Part shown: positions 21,229-30,855 of the stretch, piece by piece
How positions within the stretch are numbered: position 1 is the stretch's first letter
Layout: every line of letters starts with the position of its first letter
Origin: Aculops lycopersici
Taxonomy: Eukaryota > Arthropoda > Arachnida > Trombidiformes > Eriophyidae
Length of the DNA: 64,000 bases
Assembly: GCA_015350385.1 (NCBI GenBank)
Contig: WNKI01000001.1
Span: forward strand, 2,610,751 to 2,674,750
Direction: 5' to 3'
The notes under the pieces: model-generated
Told to the model about the DNA's origin: nothing
Databases searched by the model: none
What the model saw: the letters and a program-made list of their open reading frames with translations, nothing else
Made by a program: the position numbers and the translations under genes

Positions 21229-22119
21229 TCAAAGCAGATTTGGTGCTATGGTCAACTGGTGCGGCATGTCGACATGTTGGTCCTTGTAACAAACTGTGAA
21301 CTTCGATCTATCCTCCTGTGATGGACCAATGACAGTCACCTGACTGTTAGGCTTGATAGAGACTCGAGTAACTGGATCTGTGAAGTGACCCCTAACCAAA
21401 CGCTGTTGAGGAAAGGACAACTTGTAGAGAGCACGAGAGTTCCGGCAGCAGGATATGGTGTAGTTTCGACTAGCTGGCATTGGGGGTGGAGCATCCACAT
21501 TTCCATACTTTTCCTCGCAAACTTGCATCAAAGTTAATGGTGTCATCTGAGGCATTTGGCCGTGGTGTGGGTTTTGGCGGTTTGCAATCATTGTTCGGTG
21601 CATCGAGGATGCAACTGCCTCGTTGATTGGTGAGTGGCGTCGAGATCTTGCCGGAATGATGGTGGTTCCAATGTTCGATAAATTATAATAGTTGTTGTAA
21701 TCGTTTGCCTGGCACATGGTGTGATAGCTACCCCTTGCGAAGGTGTGAGCTTGAGAGTGAGATCTATGGTGATGGTGGCCCACCATTCCCGTGGCGCTGG
21801 CAACAGTTGGATGAGGCTGAGATGCATGATGCACCATTGAATCCTTGGTCATGTGAGGTTGTGAATGATTAGAAACACTTATCAACAGCGTCTCCTCCGA
21901 GTTCACAGGTACATTAGCATAATTGGCCCGCTCAGCCTCCAACTCCGAAGCCCTCTGGGAACGAAAGTATTTGTCTATCATGTCGACACAACCTCCCCGG
22001 CTGACTCCATCGCCACCGATTGCATTTAATCCTCCTCGTATTGGTTGCAAAGTTTGCGATCTTTGTCGATAACTGATATTGTTGCAGGTGCTAGCGGTGA
22101 AACAAGGTGAGTATTCCAT
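21229..22119 (-). CDS. Protein of unknown function with a conserved-looking C-terminal segment
   Basis: This is a 296-aa open frame with an ATG start. Residues 1-210 are polar with His/Gln/Ser-rich low complexity (GHHHHRSHSQ). The last 80 residues look structured: NYTISCCRNSRALYKLSFP, LVRGHFTDPVTRVSIKPNSQVT and KFTVCYKDQHVDMPHQLTI. The alternating hydrophobic pattern and a closing pro-His-Gln-Leu resemble a small beta-barrel of SH3 type, but I cannot place it in a named family. It sits 377 bp downstream of MRE11 on the same strand. It could be the final exon of a longer gene, but the start has no obvious acceptor. Confidence 0.5.
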   Translation of the reverse strand: MEYSPCFTASTCNNISYRQRSQTLQPIRGGLNAIGGDGVSRGGCVDMIDKYFRSQRASELEAERANYANVPVNSEETLLISVSNHSQPHMTKDSMVHHASQPHPTVASATGMVGHHHHRSHSQAHTFARGSYHTMCQANDYNNYYNLSNIGTTIIPARSRRHSPINEAVASSMHRTMIANRQNPHHGQMPQMTPLTLMQVCEEKYGNVDAPPPMPASRNYTISCCRNSRALYKLSFPQQRLVRGHFTDPVTRVSIKPNSQVTVIGPSQEDRSKFTVCYKDQHVDMPHQLTIAPNLL

Positions 22120-22495
22120 TGTTTATTTGAATTCATTTATCTCCAATAGGATTGATATGAGACATTTAGTTTTGATATGAGCTTTTGGTTGCCATGAGGG
22201 AAACCATCACAACAACAAAACCAGGAAAAATTCTCAATAGAAGAGAGAGAGGTCACTACCAGAGGGCCGGCCTCGAGTGCAGTTCGCATAGAAGCAACAA
22301 GTTATGGTTTCCGTGCGTTGGCTCCCAAAGCGGGGGAGCGAAGTCTTTGGGGGAAAGCAAACAAGTGAAAGCGAAGTGGGTTTTTCGGTTTTTAATTAGA
22401 TAATATAAATATGCTTATAAATATTGATAACAAGATAGTGAAACATGAAACCAACTTTAATATCACAGTCCAACTTACAACCTGAACTAAATCAA
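22120..22495. other. Spacer between MRE11 and the unknown 296-aa gene
   Basis: The MRE11 3' UTR and the promoter of the downstream gene probably share this 376 bp. No other signal is recognised. Confidence 0.4.
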
Positions 22496-24326
22496 TCACC
22501 AATCATCGCCCATCTCCTCGACATCCCTCAAGTCAACGACCTCAATTTGAGATGGAGCGTCGCCACCTTGCTTCAAAGATGGATCTCTAAATTTGTCGAG
22601 AAACCATCGTTCTACTGACTGGATATTGTGGTATTTTTCACCGGCCTCCATTTCGTTGGTTAGCTCAGAGTAGAACATGTGTAGTACTTCCTGTTTCTTG
22701 GTCTTCACTACCTTTGAAATGATATTTCCGTCCTCTTGAGATCCGCGAATGGCGTCAATGTATTCCTCTATAGACAACACTTTCAGCCTTTCATCTAGTG
22801 GCTTGTCTAGAAAATACTCAGACAAGGCAGACTCAATAGTATCCCGTTTCTCTGTGGATAGATCGACAAACTCAAACTCATCAACCTCCTCCTCGTCGAC
22901 ATTTTGACAGTTAAAAGTGACATTCTCCTTGGCGCCATCCTCTCCCTGAACAAGAACCTGCTTTTTGAACATGACAATATCCTGATTGGCCACCTCATTT
23001 GGATAGAATTGCTGACTGATCTCTGATTCGTTGAACCTTTCACTCTTGGAGACAAATTCTAGTCTCACTCTGAGGAGAGGCTTCATCTTTGGATCTTTTT
23101 TGATCTTCTTCAAGCTCCTCGCGGATGGCGACTGCTCAGTCTCATCAGACTCGTAATACTCCTTCAGCATCTTTCTGATAGTCATCTCCACATGTTTCAT
23201 GCTATAATGTCGATATTCAACAGGTGTGAGCTTGGCCGCTCCGCAAGCACTCTTGATGTAGTTGAATATACTCTTTTGTGGAATGTCGCAGAATAACATC
23301 TTTCTACATGACTTCAATTCGATGAGATCATAATTCAATTTGAACATAGTATCCGGTGATCCACTTGGATCATCAACCTTGACTTCCATCAAACCGACGA
23401 ACTTGTTACCTCCCTCCTTCGATGCAATCGAGGTGGCAACAGTGGATCCAGGTTGATAGACTAACCCATTGACTTTGGACACACTATGCGCCTCGGGTTT
23501 CTGAAAATCATGCTCGTGGCCTCGGATAATTAGGTGGAAAAAACCTGGAAATAGATCGTCAGGAATGTGCTTGGCTTCATCGTAACAGACACGATTTTGA
23601 TGAACGACTAAAACATTGAACGTATCCTCGGATGGCGACTTGAAGTGTACCTCGTCTCTTTCGAAAGCCAACTTAAGCTTGCTATCTGCCATAAATCCCA
23701 ATCCGTACAGAGCAATTTTGATGGAATTTTTCTGCAACACAATAGGTTCTATAGTTATCTTAGCCTTATCTGTAGCCTTAGGCAAGCCAAAGTAGTTCAA
23801 AAGGCCGCAAGTGGCCAGTTTCTCGCAAACACTTTGATTTTGGGGTCCAGTGAGATCATCGTGATTTCCATGAATGGTCATAATGGGACAGGCAACTGTC
23901 AGGTGGGGATCCTCGAAGTTTGGATGGTCGACCTTATCGTAGTGGCAAAATTTTCCTGAAATCCTCCTGAGGGATGTTCGCTGCGAGGTTCCCTTTGCAT
24001 TCATATGATGCCTAAGGATTTGGATGCATCTATGCTCGACACTGGCGCTTGGTCGACTGACATGGAATAGATCGCCGCCTAGCAATACGAAATCCACATC
24101 TCTATCTCTCGCTATTTCGAGTGCCTCGGCAAATGCATTGTAAGAGTCCTCAGCTGTAATAGGAAGGTTATAGAAATTTATTTCTGTGTCAATATCCAAC
24201 TTGAATTGAGGAAAAAAAGATGTCAAGAACCCTAGGCGACGACTTACCTCTAATGAAATCGTTGTGCTTGTAACCCAAGTGATTGTCGGTGGTAACGAGG
24301 AATGTAAAACTATTGGGGTTAGACAT
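22496..24326 (-). CDS. MRE11: MRE11 double-strand-break repair nuclease, two exons
   Basis: MRE11 is the Mn-dependent nuclease of the MRE11-RAD50-NBS1 complex, which senses and resects DNA breaks. Exon 1 is 24326-24248 (MSNPNSFTFLVTTDNHLGYK...IR). The intron is 64 nt (GTAAGT at 24247 to ACACAG at 24184). Exon 2 is 24183-22496. Joining them gives ...NDFIR|EINFYN and puts phosphoesterase motif I (TTDNHLG, Asp14 and His16) before motif II (LLGGDLFH, Asp64), motif III (IHGNHDD, about 132-136) and motif IV (RGHEHD). All metal ligands expected of the family are present. The protein would be about 588 aa, shorter than the roughly 700 of vertebrates. The C-terminal tail lacks the Gly-Arg-rich segment found there and ends in an acidic stretch (VVDLRDVEEMGDDW). 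Confidence 0.95.
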
Positions 24327-24585
24327 ACTGATGGATGGAGTTTGGCGTAAGATTATTACACAATTGATTTTGTTAGGCTAAAATATTTAGTTTGGAATTG
24401 GAGGTTTATTTTCTGTCTGTTTGTTAAATTTTACAAATTAAAATGGACGCACACGTGCTGTTGATCCAACGATCGTTTCCTTGGGCGCTCCACGTCGCGT
24501 CGTCCTTGATGGTGTCTCAAATCCTGTGTCTAATTGATGACCTCTCTTGGGTTTACCTGTTCATCTTCATGAATGGCCAGGTAAA

Positions 24586-24867
24586 TTACATCAGACGGTT
24601 CATTGTGAAGGACACAATGGAAGAGGTCAAGGCCAAGATGAGAGGTATTGATTCGCTTGCCAGCGATCCGGCGGCTCCATTGGTCGATGGCTTTTTGGTG
24701 GGGGCGGTTGTTGGTATCGTAGTTTGTTTTCTTTCGCTAGAGTTGGAAATTCTTATTTGCGTCGTTTCCGTCACTAAAACAGGCACTACCTCATCGTTGG
24801 CGAGACAACAGGCTACTCCTAGAGTGACAAGGAGGGCGACGAGAATCAAGAAGCTTGATCGGTTCAT
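24586..24867 (-). CDS. Small putative GPI-anchored or secreted protein
   Basis: This 93-aa frame has the layout of a GPI-anchored peptide. There is a clean signal sequence (SSFLILVALLVTLGVACCLA, residues 4-23), a polar Thr/Ser/Pro-rich middle with one Asn-X-Ser site (NSS), a small-residue stretch (NGAAGSLAS), and a hydrophobic C-terminal tail (IPLILALTSSIVSF) with no long polar end. The start context on its strand is CACCATGA, close to the animal optimum. No family is recognised. The antisense frame over the same DNA (24443-24931) starts well but has unlike composition and is judged a shadow. It lies about 260 bp upstream of MRE11 on the same strand. Confidence 0.5.
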   Translation of the reverse strand: MNRSSFLILVALLVTLGVACCLANDEVVPVLVTETTQIRISNSSERKQTTIPTTAPTKKPSTNGAAGSLASESIPLILALTSSIVSFTMNRLM

Positions 24868-25734
24868 GGTGAAGATATTTCGTGGTTGGTGGCGGCGGCG
24901 GCGGCGATTATGGCAAGATCTTTTCTATTAGATCGAAAAGTAGCTATAGAATCAGAGCAATTAGTGTGTAATTAATGTTCAACTTGCAACTTTAAAAACT
25001 CGACTGACAGACTGATCAACCGACCAAATAAAATAAGCGCGATTGTGGATCAAGTTAGTTTGTGCATAAAGGAGCCTCCAAAAGTCACGGAAGTATCTGT
25101 AGTATCCCAAAGCCTCAACCCCTTTTGTAACCGTCAATGTCGCTGGCTGCGCAAGAGCCCCGTCCCCTTGCTCTTCCCTCTAACTAAGAAATCTCCTCTT
25201 CTGTCAGTTGCAACTTGCAAGCATTTTTGTTGTCGCCATTGTTTTTACCTGGTGCTTGCGCATTCGACTGAATCAACATCCACATCAACAAAATGGGGCA
25301 AGAGCGCGAAACTCCCACTGCTAACTCAATTAGCGTTACATTAGATTGCGCATCTCTCCTCACCTGGCGCATCCATCCATTATCATAATGCAAATCCGCG
25401 CATCTCTTGCGACTCGCGTCGGAGTCTCGACCAAAAGATTAGAACGACCGTTGGATTTCACGAACCTCTGTTGTGTAAATGTTAAAGTGTTTCCATCATG
25501 GCATGTGATTGATTGGCGCCAAATTTATTATCCTTTGTTGACCGTCTCTTCCTTGCTGCAACGATCGCATCCCGTCAGTCTACTGAATTGAACAGCCCGA
25601 GTTTTTGCTTCCCTGACTTTTGCCCTTCTCAGCGACTGCAAAAGTATCAAGAGTTGTTATCATGGGGTGTATAGAGAGGTCATTGCGATAGGATATTAAG
25701 TTAGTCGTATTGAGCTGGACAGTTTTGGTTTGTT
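24868..25734. other. Intergenic region between the small GPI-like gene and the kinesin gene
   Basis: No gene is recognised in these 867 bp. They should include the promoter of the small GPI-like gene and the 3' end of the kinesin transcript. Confidence 0.45.
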
Positions 25735-28700
25735 TCAATCATATCTCCGACTATACTCACCATCCGCCGCCATCTCCTCGAGGCCGCCACTGTCGAGCTC
25801 GTGGCCATAGGAGCTCAGTAGTTTCTTGACTGTTTTTACAGGTATATGTTTCTTATTGTAGTGCTCTGCAATGTTGATGGTTCGCTTCAAATAATGCAAT
25901 TGGTTCTCAGCTCTATCCAGTTTCCTCTTGGTCAATATCATATCAATTATATTCTCCTGAGCCAGACCATTGATATTCTCGTCGTCGTCGTCATTTTGTT
26001 GGTCGAAGAGATTCACGGTGGCAGTAGTGGAAGCCACCGAGCTAGCGCCCGAGTTGTTGATGCCCGAGCTCGATTCCTGATCACCGCGCCTACTCTTGGA
26101 CGAGTCGGCCGAGTTGCTATTGTAATAGGCGCTACCTGTGTAACTGTTATGATACGAACCCGCCTGTTCCAGCTTTAAATATCTGTACTTTTTAATACTT
26201 TTGATAATTGTACTGACCATCGTTGGCGACTTGCTACCTACTTGATCGGATAGTCTGTACTGACCTACTACTTGTATGGTGAGGAAGCCGTGCTCCAGGA
26301 AATCCAATATATCCTCGTCGACCTTGTCGAAACAAATGAAATGCGAGTAATTGAAAGCGAGCTCTTCATCGGCCAAATTGTCGGCCTGTTTCTTAACAGG
26401 TTGACTTTGTTCTTCTTCTCCTCCTCCTCCACCTCCTTCTCCTTCTGCTTCTCCCTCTCCTCCTTGAGCTTGTGGTTGGTGCTGTTCTTGAGTGTGCTCG
26501 TTTTGGTGATGATGATCAGCCGAGTGAATCGACTCCAACTCGAGACTCTCCTCTCGCAACAGGTGAGTTCTAATGGTTGGCTTGTTCCTATTTAGTGTAT
26601 ACTGGCAAAAGATGTTTGTATATTTTTCAGGTATGTTCTTGCACGAGACAATCCTCAGTTGGAAGACCAATTTTTTGCCAAGCAACTTCCGTGGCTCATG
26701 TAGTAGCTCCTTCTCGAGATCTTTCTCGTTGAACACCTTATATGGCTCGTCGCTTGTTTCCGGTGGCAATTTTTCGGGGTGACAAGGGATAGCTTGAATC
26801 TGAATGAGACCAACAACCTCGTCGTTGAAGTTGAGGACTTCGTAACTTTGATCAATATCGGACAGGTGAGATATTGGCTGTAGTGTAATCTGTGCATGAC
26901 CAATGAGGATAAAGGTTGTTGTTGGATCGTCGATGAATGGATCAAATAGATACTCGTTGAAATAATTTGCTTGATTGATGATATACGAGGCCAGAGTTGA
27001 CTTGCCCTCTATCTCAAAGGCGCTATACAATTCCAATATCCTGTACCTGCGTGCCTCAAACTTTTCCTTGCTCCAATAGAAGTCTATGTTTTGATCCTCC
27101 AGATGGACTTGTATAAATAAAGCTGGAGGTATATCAAGACTATCGAGCTTCTTGAGCACAGTAACCCGATCGTCCACTTGAATCTTGGTTTTATCCTGGG
27201 CCTCAGGCGGGCCATTGCCTGCCGAGGGCTCATTGGCCGTATCGCCTTGCGACGAGGAGCCATCTGAGGTGTTGAAGTCTTGGTATTCCACTTGCTCCGG
27301 AAGTTGCTCTTCTCCAGTTAAAATCTTGAATCCATAAGTAACGCGAGCCTTCATCTCCTTTGCAATGGCATTCACCTCGGCCACTGGCATTGCAAACTCA
27401 TACGTATCCTCCATCAATTTGTCCCTGTAGCTCTCCTCTAGAATCTCCACTTCAGACTTTCCAACCTTTCTAAATTCCGCATTCTCACCTTCAGGCTGAA
27501 ATTGCTGTTTGTCTGCTAGTGCGACTGCTGACGCCGATTCCCCGTCGCGGTCTTTGACGGTGGTGCTGCGAGTTAACCCAAGACTTTGCTTCCGGTCCAA
27601 AGGCTTACTAGAATCGTTGGTGGTGGAAGTGGTGGTGGGAGTTGATTTGACTGGACTTGAGCCCATAGAGCCGCCGCCGACAGTGGAACGGGTTTTGTGC
27701 TTTCCGGTTCCTGGCCGGTGAACGTAGGTAGTTATCTCCTTTATCATTTCCCCGTTCTTTCCCTCCAACATGAGCTTACTAACCACCTCGTTTCGAGCCA
27801 TCTCATAGGTGACCATGTCGGCGTTGGCCAGTGTGTCGCCCTGGGACGTCGAGTTCAGGTTGTCGATAAAGACAAAGTAACTGTTGCTACCGAAGGAGAT
27901 GCGATCACAGTGATTCAGCTTAATTTTGTTCATAACTTGAACTCCATTCACCGTTAAAGAAACGTTTGTTTTCTCTCCAGATTCAGTTTGAGGCGAGATG
28001 ATTGGTTCAATGTAAACCACCTGACCACCCTCCTCACCTCCAGGTGCAGGTGATCTAGTTAACTTTGCGTGCTGATATCTCAACTCAACGCCGTGAATCA
28101 CAATGTCGCATCGCTCGCTCTTGCCAATGATTGTCTCGCCTTGTTTTATAATATAACTAATCTTACCTGTAAGTTGTTCATCTGGATTCAAATTACTCAA
28201 GTAAGGGTTGGTCTTTTTGAGCGCTTGACCTAACATGCTGACATCCTGGATTCCCTGCCCCTTCACTCTTCTCATCGACTTCTTTGGCCGATTATTGCGC
28301 CCCAAATTATTCTTATGCTGCTTATTATTATTATTATTAGTATGGTTATCGTTATTTGCCATATTGGTTGCTATACTTGAATTACTTAGCATCTTGTTGA
28401 ACAGTCCAATCTTATCCTCATCGTTCATTTCATCGATATCAATCGTACTAAACAATCCATCGGCAGTCTCGTCATCGTCCCCATCCTCTTCGTCTCCCTC
28501 CTCCTCGTCGTCACTTTCACCCGAACTAAGTATTCCCTCCTTGATATCCCTCAACTCTCGCTCGTCCAACAGTCCAACATTATCAAGTTGATCCTCGTCC
28601 TCCTCCTCACCATTTTTACGAGCTGCCAGTCCATAGGCCATGCTGCGACTCTTTGGCAGTCTGGCGGCGCCACTTGCTTTGCCAGCCAACTTTGTATCGG

Positions 28701-30855
28701 CCAATAATTTCGAGGCTGGACTCACCAATCGCTGCATCTTTCTATCCTGCGCCGACAGTCCACTTGTTGATAGCGACGGATTCGAGGTGGCACTCGACAA
28801 CTTGTTGTTGGCTGGAACCTTTTTGCGGCTAGCTCCACCTCTTAGACTCTCCGCCTCGCCGTCCTTCGACCTCTTGGTGGCTCTACCGCGAGTTGGCGTG
28901 GCCGTGGCGTCAATATTCTCATTCGGCGCTGTGTTATTTTTACTTTTAAGTACTGAACTCACACCGCCCGACTTCCGGTTGCCACCGCTCACCCTTGGAC
29001 CGTGGAAATTCTCGAGCATATTTTCAGTGTCGTCAAAATTAGACGTTTGACTTGAGTCATCTGACCTGGTGACACGACCATCGATCATTTGCTTCAATCG
29101 CTCGTTTTCCCTTTGAAGAGCATCGACTATTTGACCCCGACTCATTCTATTAACAACGGCATGTGTCCTAATTCGCTTCGCCCGATCGGCAAATCTCAAT
29201 GTGGACAGAGTGTCGTCGTAGTTGGTGTCGGCTGGACTCATGGTTGCAATAATAACCACCTTGCTGTTTCCGCTTAAACAACAAGTATTCAGCAACTTGG
29301 TCAGCACCGAGTCTCTATATGGAATCTTGGGCCGCCCCTTCTTCATGGTCTGATTGCACTCCAATTGCTGGCAATATTGACTCAAAACTTGGATACAATT
29401 TCCCAGGGCGGAAAGAGACTGGTTTATGGAGACACTTTCCTTGAACCGCTGCTGCTGATGATTATACAAGGACATATGACTGTTCACTCGAGATCGCTGA
29501 TTTACTGCAGTTGATTGTTGTTGCTGCTGCTGTACAAGAGTTGACGAGGTGGACGAAGCGGAAGTTGGCACCCGAACACCCGAGCGACTGCTTCGGGTAA
29601 ATCGGGTACTCGCTAGCGAGGGCACCTCTTTCGCCCTTGCCGAAGAGCCGCCGTCGCCCGTGCCGCCGTTTCCCGAGGCGGCGGCAGAAAATGGACTTTC
29701 AGAGCGACTTCCAACAAAGGTGTCGCCCCCGTTGCCACCTGTCACATGGACGGCCATTCGCTCGCTTCCCGCCAAATCGACCAATTGAACCACAGAAGTT
29801 GTGAGAGTTTCCTCCGGATCATCCTTTGTCTTAAGGCGATACAATTTAATCTTGAACTCATAAATCGTGTGACCCCTTGAGCTAGTCTCGTTCATACTAG
29901 TCGCCGCAATTGACTTGTTTAGGTGGCCCTCCTCGATAAGCCTCTCAATCTCGTCCTTGTTGGCGCAAGGGTAGGAGGTTAAGTTTTCAACGAAAAATCC
30001 TCTCTTTGGATGCTCCCTAACCTTGAGGCCTCGACGAATCGCCTGCTGACTCGCCAGCAGAAGTCCGTGATTTTTGGCCAGCAAATCGCGCACAACCTCA
30101 TTGTAAATCTCGATCATGCTAAAGCAAACCTCGTATCTGTTGTTATTGTTATCCTCTTCTCCTTCATTTACAACTCCAACAGCAGCTTGTGGTTGCCCCT
30201 TTGTGGCTCCACCAGCCGCCGGATTACCTGCTTCGCCTTTCGGAGATTGGTTGGTGACCTTAGCTAAACCAGAGGTGGAGTCCGAGTCGTTGGACGGGCG
30301 ACGTTGCAGCACCTTGGCTCGTTTGTCGAGTTCCTCGAAAAGGGCACGCGCAAATCTGGGCAAAATTCCCTCGTTCTTTCCGTAACCGGAAACTGTGTAC
30401 GACTTACCGCTTCCTGTTTGTCCATAGGCCAATAGAGCCGAATTATAACCACTTAATGCGTTTTCTAGCAAAAACGAGCCCAGATCTTCAAACACCTGAG
30501 CCTGGCCAACGTATTTCTTGCCATTTACATGCTCTTCGTCCGGCACATTCACGCCCGACGAGTCCCTCTTGAATCCATCATGCGACCAGTAGCTATAGTC
30601 AAAGGTAAACTTCTTTGCACTAGCCGGGTCGCTGTGGCGCGGACTATACAAAGCAATGGTATTTTGTTCAATGTCCACGATTCGCTGACTGCCTCGCTGC
30701 TTCTCGCGCTCGGTGAAGGGTCGCAACCTGACGGCGACCTTGATATTTTCAAGCTGATTCGAGTTTTGCTTTTGCCCTGGATTTGAGTTCAGGTTCGATG
30801 ATGCCTCGGCTGTTGCCGGTGATGGCTCAGCCTCTTCAATTTGCGTGGGGCTCAT
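25735..30855 (-). CDS. KIF28-like kinesin-3 motor, very long form
   Basis: This is a 1706-aa intronless frame. The motor domain spans about 36-575, with P-loop GQTGSGKS (145-152), switch I NETSSRGH (322-329, Gly in place of the usual Ser) and switch II DLAGSE (360-365). The neck end is TLRFADRAKRIRTHAVVNR. FDYSYWSHDGF is typical of the kinesin-3 group. A long acidic linker (770-820) precedes an FHA domain (about 897-998: IGKSERCDIVIHG, YQHAKL, DRISFGSNSYFVF). A KIF1-type region follows (LFIQVHLEDQNIDFYWSKEKFEARRYRILELY). There is no PH domain, which matches KIF28 rather than KIF1A. About 90 extra low-complexity residues sit between switch II and the RFKESVSINQSL helix (about 367-469), and loop 12 lacks a poly-lysine run. 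A GTGAGT close to the 3' end could be a donor giving a slightly different tail. Confidence 0.88.
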   Translation of the reverse strand: MSPTQIEEAEPSPATAEASSNLNSNPGQKQNSNQLENIKVAVRLRPFTEREKQRGSQRIVDIEQNTIALYSPRHSDPASAKKFTFDYSYWSHDGFKRDSSGVNVPDEEHVNGKKYVGQAQVFEDLGSFLLENALSGYNSALLAYGQTGSGKSYTVSGYGKNEGILPRFARALFEELDKRAKVLQRRPSNDSDSTSGLAKVTNQSPKGEAGNPAAGGATKGQPQAAVGVVNEGEEDNNNNRYEVCFSMIEIYNEVVRDLLAKNHGLLLASQQAIRRGLKVREHPKRGFFVENLTSYPCANKDEIERLIEEGHLNKSIAATSMNETSSRGHTIYEFKIKLYRLKTKDDPEETLTTSVVQLVDLAGSERMAVHVTGGNGGDTFVGSRSESPFSAAASGNGGTGDGGSSARAKEVPSLASTRFTRSSRSGVRVPTSASSTSSTLVQQQQQQSTAVNQRSRVNSHMSLYNHQQQRFKESVSINQSLSALGNCIQVLSQYCQQLECNQTMKKGRPKIPYRDSVLTKLLNTCCLSGNSKVVIIATMSPADTNYDDTLSTLRFADRAKRIRTHAVVNRMSRGQIVDALQRENERLKQMIDGRVTRSDDSSQTSNFDDTENMLENFHGPRVSGGNRKSGGVSSVLKSKNNTAPNENIDATATPTRGRATKRSKDGEAESLRGGASRKKVPANNKLSSATSNPSLSTSGLSAQDRKMQRLVSPASKLLADTKLAGKASGAARLPKSRSMAYGLAARKNGEEEDEDQLDNVGLLDERELRDIKEGILSSGESDDEEEGDEEDGDDDETADGLFSTIDIDEMNDEDKIGLFNKMLSNSSIATNMANNDNHTNNNNNKQHKNNLGRNNRPKKSMRRVKGQGIQDVSMLGQALKKTNPYLSNLNPDEQLTGKISYIIKQGETIIGKSERCDIVIHGVELRYQHAKLTRSPAPGGEEGGQVVYIEPIISPQTESGEKTNVSLTVNGVQVMNKIKLNHCDRISFGSNSYFVFIDNLNSTSQGDTLANADMVTYEMARNEVVSKLMLEGKNGEMIKEITTYVHRPGTGKHKTRSTVGGGSMGSSPVKSTPTTTSTTNDSSKPLDRKQSLGLTRSTTVKDRDGESASAVALADKQQFQPEGENAEFRKVGKSEVEILEESYRDKLMEDTYEFAMPVAEVNAIAKEMKARVTYGFKILTGEEQLPEQVEYQDFNTSDGSSSQGDTANEPSAGNGPPEAQDKTKIQVDDRVTVLKKLDSLDIPPALFIQVHLEDQNIDFYWSKEKFEARRYRILELYSAFEIEGKSTLASYIINQANYFNEYLFDPFIDDPTTTFILIGHAQITLQPISHLSDIDQSYEVLNFNDEVVGLIQIQAIPCHPEKLPPETSDEPYKVFNEKDLEKELLHEPRKLLGKKLVFQLRIVSCKNIPEKYTNIFCQYTLNRNKPTIRTHLLREESLELESIHSADHHHQNEHTQEQHQPQAQGGEGEAEGEGGGGGGEEEQSQPVKKQADNLADEELAFNYSHFICFDKVDEDILDFLEHGFLTIQVVGQYRLSDQVGSKSPTMVSTIIKSIKKYRYLKLEQAGSYHNSYTGSAYYNSNSADSSKSRRGDQESSSGINNSGASSVASTTATVNLFDQQNDDDDENINGLAQENIIDMILTKRKLDRAENQLHYLKRTINIAEHYNKKHIPVKTVKKLLSSYGHELDSGGLEEMAADGEYSRRYD

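Noticed and set aside
24443..24931. 162-aa plus-strand frame
   Set aside because: It overlaps the minus-strand small GPI-like gene, ends in an Arg run from a GGC repeat and shows no domain.
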